Source: Trueperaceae bacterium (lineage in GTDB: Bacteria > Deinococcota > Deinococci > Deinococcales > Trueperaceae). Taken from it: 6,466 nucleotides of DNA. Under the pieces are notes generated by a model. It saw only the letters and a list, made by a program, of their open reading frames with translations. It had not been told where the DNA came from and made no database searches. Each line of letters begins with the position of its first letter. Within the stretch, counting starts at the first letter, position 1. Shown piece by piece: positions 1-5,681 of the stretch. Both the position numbers and the translations under genes were made by a program. Location: assembly GCA_024636105.1 (NCBI GenBank), contig JAGXHO010000134.1, positions 1 through 6,466 on the forward strand. Direction: 5' to 3'.

Positions 1-492
1 GACCCGCACCGCGTCGGCGCGCAGCCACGCGCGGTAGCGGGTGGCCGCCGCCGCGGGGCCCTCGAGGATGCCTTCATTCGCAACGTAGGCGTTGGCCCAC
101 TGGTTGACGCGCACGAAGCCCGCCCCGCCCGCCTGCGCCACCGCGAGCGCATGGCGCGCGCCGTTCGCGAGCACGTTGATACCGAGCGGCAGCCCGATCT
201 CGCGGCGGATGCGGTCGGTGAGCACCGCCATCACCGCCGCCGTCTCGGGGCCGAGGTCCTCGGGCTTGGCGAAGGGCAGGTCGCCGTGGTTCTCGACGAT
301 CAGCGCGTGCACGCCGCCGCGCGCGTAGCGCCGGGCGTCTTCGAGGGCCACGGCGGCCAGGTCGTCGATCGGCGCGCCGCCGTACGCGGGCGAGCCGGGG
401 AGCGCCGGCAGGTGCACCACGCCGATCACCGCGCGGCGGCGGCCGAAGAGCGCCTCGAGCGCGTGGGGTTTGGTGCGGTGGACGTGGGCCAT
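1..492 (-). CDS. BtpA/SgcQ-family TIM-barrel protein, C-terminus cut by window edge
   Basis: The first 164 residues are visible and the reading frame runs off the left edge. The sequence shows the hallmarks of the BtpA family: VIGVVHLPALPGSP near residues 22-35, ALIVENHGDLPF at 63-74, GINVLANGA at 104-112 and FVRVNQWANAYVANEG at 126-141. BtpA was named from a cyanobacterial photosystem I biogenesis factor, but relatives such as SgcQ sit in sugar operons of non-photosynthetic bacteria, and their reaction is not firmly known. Family members are usually about 250-280 residues, so roughly the last third is missing. The ATG start at 492 is supported by GGAGGT on the minus strand (502-497), four bases upstream. 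It lies 47 bp downstream of the inosose dehydratase-like gene on the same strand, so it is probably the second gene of that operon. There is no signal peptide, so it should be cytoplasmic. Family assignment is confident. A role in sugar metabolism here is inferred from context. Confidence 0.88.
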   Translation of the reverse strand, partial: MAHVHRTKPHALEALFGRRRAVIGVVHLPALPGSPAYGGAPIDDLAAVALEDARRYARGGVHALIVENHGDLPFAKPEDLGPETAAVMAVLTDRIRREIGLPLGINVLANGARHALAVAQAGGAGFVRVNQWANAYVANEGILEGPAAAATRYRAWLRADAVRV

Positions 493-539
493 GCGGACCT
501 CCGGTGGTGGGGCCAGCGTACCGGCCGGATGCGTCGCGC

Positions 540-1475
540 TCAGCCGGCGCCGATCGAGCGCGGGTAGTCGCGATTGCGCGTCGCGCTCTCGAGCGGCGTT
601 CCCATGTCGGGGAACACGTCCTGTTCGACCGTGAGCCAATCGTCGTACCCACGTTCGGCGAGCGCGGCGAGCACGGCGCCGAAATCCACGCTCCCCTGCC
701 CCAGCTCGCAGTACAACCCGCGAGCCACCGCGGTGGGGTACGACCATGCCTCGACGCGGGCGCGCGAGGCGACCTCCGCCGAGACGTCCTTGAGGTGGAC
801 CGTGCGGATCCGTCCCCAGAAGCGCTCGACGCCGGCCCCGGCGAGGCTGCCGTCGTCGTCCACGCCGCAGCCGTGGACGTGGTGCGCGGTGTCGAACACC
901 AACCCGACCAGGTCGGGGTCGGTGCGCTCGAGCAGGCTGTCGACCTCGTCGGGCGTCTCGACCCAGCCGGCCGCATGGGGGTGGAAAGCGGTCGCGAGGC
1001 CGGTCTCGTCGCGGACGATACGGGCGAGCTCCTCGACGTGTCGCGCGAAGCGGCGCAGGTCCTCGGCGGGCAACGCCTGGTCGGGCCGGATCCGGCCGGC
1101 GTGCGCGACGCGCATCGGGTCGCGCCCGCCGTCGTCCGCGAGGATCAGCAGCGGCGGGCGCCCCGTCGAGTGCGCGTCGGCCATCAGCCGCGCCACGCGC
1201 AGGACCCCCGCCCGTGCCTCATCGACCACGCCGCGGCGGCGGAGGTCGACGGCGGTGAACCCGCCGAGCAGCTGCAGGTCGCGCGCGTCCAGTTCGGCCC
1301 GCAAGCGCTCGGGGTCGGTGGGCAGGAAGCCGTAGTCTCCGAGCTCGGTGCCGCGGTAGCCCGCGGCGACGAGCTCGTCGAGCATCCGGGTGCCCTGGAT
1401 CGCGGGGCCGGCGCCCCCGATCACGCCCCACGAGCACGGGGCGTTCGCGATGCGGGGATGCAGCGTCGACGTCAT
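540..1475 (-). CDS. Inosose dehydratase-like (IolE-like) TIM-barrel sugar isomerase/epimerase family protein
   Basis: This 311-residue protein belongs to the xylose isomerase-like / AP endonuclease family 2 TIM-barrel group. The best match in pattern is to IolE-like proteins, which dehydrate keto-inositol (scyllo-inosose). Visible motifs are NAPCSWGV (11-18), YRGTELGDYGFLP (40-52), FHPHAAGWVETPDEVD (164-179), DLVGLVFDTAHH (188-199), TVHLKDV (225-231), GSVDF (261-265) and WLTVEQD (280-286). The His, Asp and Glu residues in these blocks are the expected metal-site candidates. Length is close to the roughly 300 residues usual for IolE. The ATG at 1475 has GGAGGG on the minus strand (1486-1481) five bases upstream. 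The protein lacks a signal peptide and is presumably cytoplasmic. It heads the leftward operon with the BtpA-like gene. Its promoter is not clear: TACGCT on the minus strand (1535-1530) is a weak -10 candidate without a good -35. It could instead be an isomerase, epimerase or a 3-keto-sugar processing enzyme, because this superfamily changes substrate readily. Confidence 0.82.
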   Translation of the reverse strand: MTSTLHPRIANAPCSWGVIGGAGPAIQGTRMLDELVAAGYRGTELGDYGFLPTDPERLRAELDARDLQLLGGFTAVDLRRRGVVDEARAGVLRVARLMADAHSTGRPPLLILADDGGRDPMRVAHAGRIRPDQALPAEDLRRFARHVEELARIVRDETGLATAFHPHAAGWVETPDEVDSLLERTDPDLVGLVFDTAHHVHGCGVDDDGSLAGAGVERFWGRIRTVHLKDVSAEVASRARVEAWSYPTAVARGLYCELGQGSVDFGAVLAALAERGYDDWLTVEQDVFPDMGTPLESATRNRDYPRSIGAG

Positions 1476-1551
1476 GCGGTCCCTCCGGTGCCCGGCGCGC
1501 GCGTCGGGCGCGTGAAGCTCACACCACGGAGCGTACCGCGGCCGGTGCCGG

Positions 1552-1581
1552 TTGACGGCGAGGGTCGCCAGGCGCTACCTT
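1552..1581 (+). promoter_or_regulatory. Predicted sigma-70-type promoter for the rightward lacI transcript
   Basis: TTGACG at 1552-1557 matches the -35 consensus at five of six bases. TACCTT at 1576-1581, after an 18-bp spacer, fits the relaxed TAnnnT -10 pattern common in GC-rich bacteria. It implies a transcript start near 1588, upstream of a GAGG element (1605-1608) and the operator palindrome. The TTG of the -35 box is in frame with lacI and could be mistaken for its start codon. This is a pattern match only. Confidence 0.5.
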
Positions 1582-1612
1582 GCCGGCAACGAAACGAAGA
1601 GAGTGAGGTCGC

Positions 1613-1678
1613 ATGCCCCACATGCCGACATCGTTCGCGCCATCGAACCGGTTCGACCGGTGCCGGTGCCGGGCGTGA
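1613..1678 (+). CDS. Possible 21-codon leader ORF overlapping the lacI start
   Basis: An ATG at 1613 opens a 21-codon frame that ends in TGA at 1676-1678, overlapping the lacI GTG (1675-1677) as GTGA. GAGGT at 1605-1609 provides a Shine-Dalgarno sequence with a short gap to the ATG. The peptide begins MPHMPTSFAPS, ends RCRCRA, and resembles no family I recognise. The lacI operator lies inside it. lacI itself has no visible Shine-Dalgarno sequence, so termination-reinitiation from this leader could supply its translation. The overlap is automatic whenever a GTG is followed by A, and open frames this short are common at this GC content, so the case rests on the ribosome site and position. It may simply be untranslated leader. 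Confidence 0.35.
   Translation: MPHMPTSFAPSNRFDRCRCRA
1643..1656 (+). promoter_or_regulatory. Putative LacI-family operator O1 (perfect 14-bp palindrome)
   Basis: TCGAACCGGTTCGA is a perfect inverted repeat with a central CG, the architecture expected for LacI-family operators. It lies about 60 bp downstream of the predicted lacI -10 and 19 bp before the lacI GTG, so bound repressor would block elongation or autoregulate. A 17-bp block containing most of it, GCCATCGAACCGGTTCG (1639-1655), recurs identically at 2769-2785 before the mannosidase gene. The binding protein is inferred to be the adjacent LacI regulator. Confidence 0.75.
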
Positions 1679-2673
1679 CGACGATCCGCGACATCGCGCG
1701 CGGCGCCGGCGTATCGGTGTCGACCGCCTCCCTCGCGCTCAACGGCGACGCACGGGTGCGGGAGCCCACCCGTGATCGGGTCCTCCAGGTCGCCAGCGAA
1801 CTCGACTACCACCCGAGCCTCGCCGCCCGCAGCCTCTCGCGCGGGCGCACCTGGTCGCTCCACCTGCTCTTCCCGGGCGAGGGGGGTATGTCGAGCGGCT
1901 TCTTCTCGCGCTTCGTGCGAGGCCTGCACGACGGCGCGCGCGACCGCGGTACCAGCGTCGCCCTGTCGGTGCCGACCGACGCCGAGGAGGCGCAGGCGAC
2001 GCTGATGCGGATGATCCGCGAGCGTTGGGCGGACGGTGTCGTCTTCATCAACCTTGGGCCCGACGACCCGCTGCTCGACCTCGCGGCCGAGCACGCCTTC
2101 CCACACGTGTTCGTCGGCCGAGCCACGCGCTCAGAGGTCCCCACCGTCGACAACGACAACCACGCCGTCGCTGCGGACGTCACGCGCGCCTTGCTGGAAC
2201 GCGGCGCACGGTGCCTGATGCTCCTCAACGGTCCGGAGGGCCAGGCGTTCACGCGCGAACGCGCAGCGGGCTTCACCGACGCCCACGCCGTCGCCGGGGT
2301 GCAGGTGGCCGAGAACGCGATCGTCTACACCGGCGGCCGACTCGATGCGGCGCAACGGGCGGTCGAGGCGTGGCTCGATGCCGGTCGGCCGCTCGACGGC
2401 GTGGTCGCGGTGAGCGACCCGCTGGCGGTCGCCGCCCTGCAGGTATTGCGCCGCCGCGGGGTGACCGTGCCCGACCAGGTGCGCGTGTTCGGGATGAACG
2501 ACGACGATCTCGGCCGCTACGTCACGCCCAGCCTCAGCACGGCTGCGCTGAACGCTTTCGAGCTCGGCTTCGCGGCGGCCGGGCTGCTGCTCGACCAGGT
2601 CGAGGGGCGACCGCTGGCGCCGAACCGCCGGATCGTCGGCCACGCGCTCATCGAGCGGGAGACGAGCGCATGA
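1675..2673 (+). CDS. LacI-family transcriptional repressor
   Basis: This 332-residue protein has the standard LacI/GalR layout and length. The N-terminal helix-turn-helix spans about residues 3-23 (TIRDIARGAGVSVSTASLAL). A hinge helix follows at about 45-59 (YHPSLAARSLSRGRT), then a periplasmic-binding-protein-like effector domain. Effector-domain landmarks are VDNDNHAVA (158-166), GPEGQAFTRERAAGF (186-200), SDPLAVAALQVLRRRGVTVPDQ (247-268), FGMNDD (272-277), PSLSTAALN (285-293) and the terminal LIERETS. In the recognition helix the usual TVSR is TASL, giving V15, S16 and L20 at the base-contacting positions. The GTG start at 1675 is chosen because it places the family's M-x-TI-x-DIA opening at the N-terminus. 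Upstream in-frame GTG (1660, 1666) and TTG (1552) codons would add a tail atypical of the family. No Shine-Dalgarno sequence precedes 1675, and an upstream leader ORF may provide coupling. The effector is probably a sugar or mannoside, inferred from the neighbours. Confidence 0.93.
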   Translation: MTTIRDIARGAGVSVSTASLALNGDARVREPTRDRVLQVASELDYHPSLAARSLSRGRTWSLHLLFPGEGGMSSGFFSRFVRGLHDGARDRGTSVALSVPTDAEEAQATLMRMIRERWADGVVFINLGPDDPLLDLAAEHAFPHVFVGRATRSEVPTVDNDNHAVAADVTRALLERGARCLMLLNGPEGQAFTRERAAGFTDAHAVAGVQVAENAIVYTGGRLDAAQRAVEAWLDAGRPLDGVVAVSDPLAVAALQVLRRRGVTVPDQVRVFGMNDDDLGRYVTPSLSTAALNAFELGFAAAGLLLDQVEGRPLAPNRRIVGHALIERETSA

Positions 2674-2798
2674 CGCGCGACCGCTCCGGCATCCGCCACC
2701 TGCGCGCCTTGCACCCCCCTGACATCGGCGCGCGACGCTGCATAGCGATGCGAGCGCCCGCCATGCCAGCCATCGAACCGGTTCGGAGCACGCCGTGA
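2670..2798 (+). CDS. Possible 42-codon small ORF bridging lacI and the mannosidase gene
   Basis: An ATG at 2670 overlaps the lacI stop as ATGA. Its 42-codon frame runs through the whole 121-bp intergenic space and ends in TGA at 2796-2798, overlapping the mannosidase GTG as GTGA. GGGAG at 2657-2661 sits eight bases before the ATG, a credible ribosome site. The peptide starts MTRDRSGIRHLRALHPP, is rich in Arg, Pro and Ala, and shows no membrane segment or known domain. Its end (AIEPVRSTP) is encoded across operator O2. It may be a coupling ORF that carries ribosomes from lacI to the mannosidase gene, or chance open frame in GC-rich DNA. A shorter version from the ATG at 2748 (16 codons) lacks a ribosome site. 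Confidence 0.33.
   Translation: MTRDRSGIRHLRALHPPDIGARRCIAMRAPAMPAIEPVRSTP
2719..2746 (+). promoter_or_regulatory. Weak candidate promoter for the mannosidase gene
   Basis: CTGACA at 2719-2724 matches the -35 consensus at five of six bases. CATAGC at 2741-2746, after 16 bp, is a poor -10 with three matches. If used, transcription would start near 2753 and operator O2 would lie roughly 20-33 bp downstream, a position suited to repression by roadblock. The mannosidase gene might equally be transcribed only from the lacI promoter. Confidence 0.3.
2774..2785 (+). promoter_or_regulatory. Putative LacI-family operator O2 before the mannosidase gene
   Basis: CGAACCGGTTCG is a perfect 12-bp palindrome, within the 17-bp block (2769-2785) identical to that before lacI. 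The last base of the palindrome begins the GGAG ribosome site (2785-2788) of the mannosidase gene, and the GTG start is nine bases after the palindrome. Bound repressor would cover the translation start region of the DNA. Its centre is 1130 bp from that of O1, so looping between the two sites is conceivable. Binding by the adjacent LacI protein is inferred. Confidence 0.75.
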
Positions 2799-5605
2799 GC
2801 CACGCTCGCGACCTGATTGCCTACGTGGTCCCGCACACCCACTGGGACCGCGAGTGGTACCAGCCGCTCGAGGCCTTCCGCGCGCGCCTCGTCGACGTCG
2901 TGGACGCCGCGCTCGACTTGCTCGAGGACCCGGCGCGCGACTACCGCCGCTTCACGCTCGACGGACAGGCCGTCGTGCTCGACGACTACCTGGCCGTGCG
3001 CCCCGAGCGCCGCGGGGCGATCGAAGCGCAGGTGCGCGCCGGTCGCTTGCGGATCGGCCCCTGGTACGTCCTCGCTGACGAGTACCTGGTGAGCCCCGAG
3101 TCGCTCGTGCGCAACCTGCGCCTCGGCCTGCGCACCTGTGCCCCGTTCGGCGGCGCGATGGCGGTCGCGTACACGCCGGACTCCTTCGGCCACGTGGCTC
3201 AGCTGCCGCTCCTGATCGCCGGCTTCGGCCTCAAGGCCGTCGTGTTCGAGCGGGGCGTGGGGGACGAGGGCGAGCGCCTCGGCACCGAGTTCCGCTGGGA
3301 GGCCGCCGACGGCACGACCGACGTGCTCGCCGTCCACCTGATCGGCACCTACTCCGCCGCGACCGCGCTCGGCCACCGCGACTGGGAGTACCGCGACGCG
3401 TACGATCCCGACCGCGCGGTGGGCCAGATGCGCGCCGCGCTGTTCGGACCCCAGGCGGGCCGCGCCGACTTCCCGACGTGGCTGCGCGAAGCGCTCGAGC
3501 GCCTGCCCGAGGGCGTGGCCGGCTACACCCGGTCGGGCCACGCGCTGCTGCTCAACGGCTCCGACCACCTGTTCCCGCAGTCCAATCTGCCCGAGGTGCT
3601 CGAGGCCCTCCGGGAGGCGATCCCGAGCGTCCGCTTCCTGCATGCCGACGTCGAGGAGTTCGTCGACGCCGAGCGCGGGGACGGCGCAGCCCTCGAGCGC
3701 TACCGCGGTGAGTTCCGCGGCAGCCGCTACCACCACGTGCTCAGCGGCGTCTGGTCGACCCGGATGCCGCTCAAGCAGGCGAACCACGCCGCCGAGACCC
3801 TCCTCGAGCGGTACGTCGAACCGCTGCTCGCCGCCGCGCGCGCCACGACCGGCCATGACGACCGGCCGCTGCTCGACCACGCTTGGCGCACCTTGCTCCT
3901 GAACCATCCGCACGACTCGATCTGCGGCTGCTCGATCGACGCGGTGCACCGCGCGATGCACGCGCGCTTCGAAGCGGTCGGCCACCTCGGCGACGAGCTG
4001 GCGCGGCGCGCGGTCGCGGCGCTCACTGCCGACGCTCGCGAGCCGCAGCTCGCTGTGTTCGATCCCCTGCCCGAAGCCAGCTGGCGGGTCGTACAGGCGG
4101 ACCTCGAGCTGCCGGCCGGCACCGGCGAGCGCGTTGAGCTCCTCGGCGAGGACGGCCTCCCGCTGCCGGTCCAGCGCACGGTCGTGCGCGGCTTCGCGGC
4201 CGGGCGCAGCGACGCCCGGGTCGACCGCGTCGCGCTCGCGTTCGGGTTGCGCACTCGGCCGCTCGGCTTGACGCGGGTGACCTGGCGGACGCCGGAGGCA
4301 CCGACGCCCGGGCGCGCCGACGACGCGGAGGCCGCCGACCCCGTCTCCGCGGGGCGCACCGACAACGGCTGGTGGCTCGAGAACCGCGCCCTGCGCGTCC
4401 ACGTGGACGCCGACGGAGCCGTGACGCTGTTCGATCGGCTCGCGGCGGACGCCGGCCACGCGCTGCGGCTGCGCCTGGCGTCGGAGGGCGACGGCGGCGA
4501 CGAGTACGACTTCTCGCCCGTGCCCGAAGACCGGCCGCGGGTCGCCGAGCACGCCGCGACAGCGCCCACGCTGGTGGCGCCGGGACCGCTGCGCGCCTCC
4601 GTCGCCTTCGACCTCGCGCTCGAGCTCCCCGAGCGCCTCCGCGACGACCGCCGCACCCGCGAGGGCCGCGCGACGCTCACCGCGCACCTGACGCTTGCGC
4701 TCGAGGCCTACGCCGAGCACGTCGAGCTCGGGATCGAGTTCGACCATCGCGTCGCCGATCACCGCCTACGGCTGGTCGTGGCGACCGGCGTCCAGGCTCA
4801 GGAGGTCGCCTCGGACGGCCACTGGCACGTGCTCCGGCGCTCGACGAGCCCGCGTCGCGGCGACGCCTGGTACCAGAAGCCGGTGGCCACGGTGCACCAG
4901 CGCCGTTTCAGCGCCGTGAGCGACGGCGAGCGTGGCCTCGCGGTGCTCGTGCGCGGGCTTCCCGAGGTCGAGGCGATCCCGACCGATGCCGGCGTCGACC
5001 TGGCGGTCACCCTGCTGCGCGCCGTCGGCTGGCTCTCGCGCGACGACCTGACCTCGCGCCCGCAGGGCGCCGGTCCCGCGGTCGCGACCCCGGAGGCGCA
5101 GTGCCCGGGACCCCAGCGCTTCGAGCTCGCCGTGTGCCCGTTCGACGGCGACGTCGATGCAGTGCGGCTCCACCGCGCCGCCGAGCGCTTCGTCGCGCCT
5201 CCGCGCGCCTTCGTCGCCGGACCGATCGACCCGCGCCCGGACCTGGCGCCACCCACGGACGGCAACGCGGGGCCAGTCGCCGACCCCGACCGCGGCGAGC
5301 CCTGGCGCCTCGAACTGACCGCCCCCCTGACCCTCTCAGCCGTCGTGCCCGCCGACGCCCCGGACCGCACCACCGTGCGGCTGTGGAACCCCACCACCCG
5401 GCGCGTCCGCGGCCACCTCGCGCTCACCCCGACCCCGACGGCGGCCCACCGGGTGCGCCTCGACGCGACCCGCCTCGCCGCCCTGCCGATCGATGGCGAC
5501 GGCGTGGCGCTCGACGTCGGCCCCTCCGAGGTCGTCACGCTCGAACTCGACCATGGGCGCGCTCATCGAGCGCACAGCCCCGAGGGGGGTGGTGGCATGA
5601 CCTGA
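2795..5605 (+). CDS. Glycoside hydrolase family 38 alpha-mannosidase, cytoplasmic
   Basis: This 936-residue enzyme is predicted to hydrolyse terminal alpha-linked mannose by the retaining, metal-dependent GH38 mechanism. HTHWDREWY at 14-22 carries the zinc ligands H16 and D18. YTPDSFGHVAQLP (126-138) carries the expected nucleophile D129, also a metal ligand. NGSDHLFPQ (254-262) offers D257 as a possible acid/base. HPHDSICGCSID (371-382) carries the last zinc ligand, H373. The C-terminal beta-rich region is typical, with WYQKPVATVHQRRFSAVSDG from 692 and GLAVLVRGLPEVEA at 714-727. There is no signal peptide or membrane segment, so it acts on imported substrate, as MngB-type enzymes do. It is slightly longer than E. 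coli MngB (about 880 residues), with low-complexity polar stretches near 500-522 and 810-835. The GTG start at 2795 has GGAG six bases upstream and puts the family's first motif at the normal distance from the N-terminus. Linkage specificity and aglycone cannot be read from the sequence; mannosyl oligosaccharides, mannosylglycerate or other mannosides are all possible. Confidence 0.95.
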   Translation: MSHARDLIAYVVPHTHWDREWYQPLEAFRARLVDVVDAALDLLEDPARDYRRFTLDGQAVVLDDYLAVRPERRGAIEAQVRAGRLRIGPWYVLADEYLVSPESLVRNLRLGLRTCAPFGGAMAVAYTPDSFGHVAQLPLLIAGFGLKAVVFERGVGDEGERLGTEFRWEAADGTTDVLAVHLIGTYSAATALGHRDWEYRDAYDPDRAVGQMRAALFGPQAGRADFPTWLREALERLPEGVAGYTRSGHALLLNGSDHLFPQSNLPEVLEALREAIPSVRFLHADVEEFVDAERGDGAALERYRGEFRGSRYHHVLSGVWSTRMPLKQANHAAETLLERYVEPLLAAARATTGHDDRPLLDHAWRTLLLNHPHDSICGCSIDAVHRAMHARFEAVGHLGDELARRAVAALTADAREPQLAVFDPLPEASWRVVQADLELPAGTGERVELLGEDGLPLPVQRTVVRGFAAGRSDARVDRVALAFGLRTRPLGLTRVTWRTPEAPTPGRADDAEAADPVSAGRTDNGWWLENRALRVHVDADGAVTLFDRLAADAGHALRLRLASEGDGGDEYDFSPVPEDRPRVAEHAATAPTLVAPGPLRASVAFDLALELPERLRDDRRTREGRATLTAHLTLALEAYAEHVELGIEFDHRVADHRLRLVVATGVQAQEVASDGHWHVLRRSTSPRRGDAWYQKPVATVHQRRFSAVSDGERGLAVLVRGLPEVEAIPTDAGVDLAVTLLRAVGWLSRDDLTSRPQGAGPAVATPEAQCPGPQRFELAVCPFDGDVDAVRLHRAAERFVAPPRAFVAGPIDPRPDLAPPTDGNAGPVADPDRGEPWRLELTAPLTLSAVVPADAPDRTTVRLWNPTTRRVRGHLALTPTPTAAHRVRLDATRLAALPIDGDGVALDVGPSEVVTLELDHGRAHRAHSPEGGGGMT

Positions 5606-5617
5606 GCCCAAGTTCGC

Positions 5618-5636
5618 GCGCGCCGCCACGGCGCGC
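5618..5636 (+). other. GC-rich hairpin between the mannosidase and solute-binding protein genes
   Basis: GCGCGCCG (5618-5625) and CGGCGCGC (5629-5636) form a perfect 8-bp stem with a three-base CCA loop, starting 12 bp after the mannosidase stop. It is followed by CCCAT rather than a run of T, so it is not a classical intrinsic terminator. It could attenuate read-through or protect the 3' end of the upstream message, allowing different levels of the enzyme and the binding protein. Confidence 0.45.
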
Positions 5637-5637
5637 C

Positions 5638-5658
5638 CCATCGAACCCCATGGTCCGA
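5638..5658 (+). promoter_or_regulatory. Degenerate operator-like site before the solute-binding protein gene
   Basis: CCATCGAACC at 5638-5647 is identical to the left part of the O1 and O2 blocks. Here it is followed by CCAT and then GGTCCGA (5652-5658), which resembles the right half GGTTCGA with one mismatch. The two half-sites are therefore pushed four base pairs apart compared with O1 and O2. This could be a low-affinity or altered site for the same LacI regulator, or a decayed copy. Confidence 0.4.
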
Positions 5659-5681
5659 ACTTCTCGACGAAGGAGACCTGC

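Noticed and set aside
74..976. 300-codon minus-strand frame spanning the BtpA-like and IolE-like genes
   Set aside because: It lies in a shifted frame of both genes, is full of Arg/Pro/Ala, and has no family motif.
1541..1672. Repeated CCGGTGCCGG decamers around the lacI leader
   Set aside because: Three copies (1542-1551, 1657-1666, 1663-1672) are simple GC-rich sequence with no consistent spacing relative to promoter or start, so no element is called.
1552..1674. TTG at 1552 as an upstream start of lacI adding 41 residues
   Set aside because: The TTG belongs to a convincing -35 box, the added segment is atypical for the family, and the GTG at 1675 gives the canonical N-terminus.
504..1775. 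423-codon plus-strand open frame across the IolE-like gene and into lacI
   Set aside because: It overlaps two strongly supported genes and shows no domain; its length is explained by the scarcity of stop codons in GC-rich DNA.
2648..4762. 704-codon open frame on the minus strand opposite the mannosidase gene
   Set aside because: It is a mirror of the GC-rich coding frame: low-complexity Arg/Ala/Gly/Val composition, no recognisable domain, while the plus strand carries unmistakable GH38 motifs.
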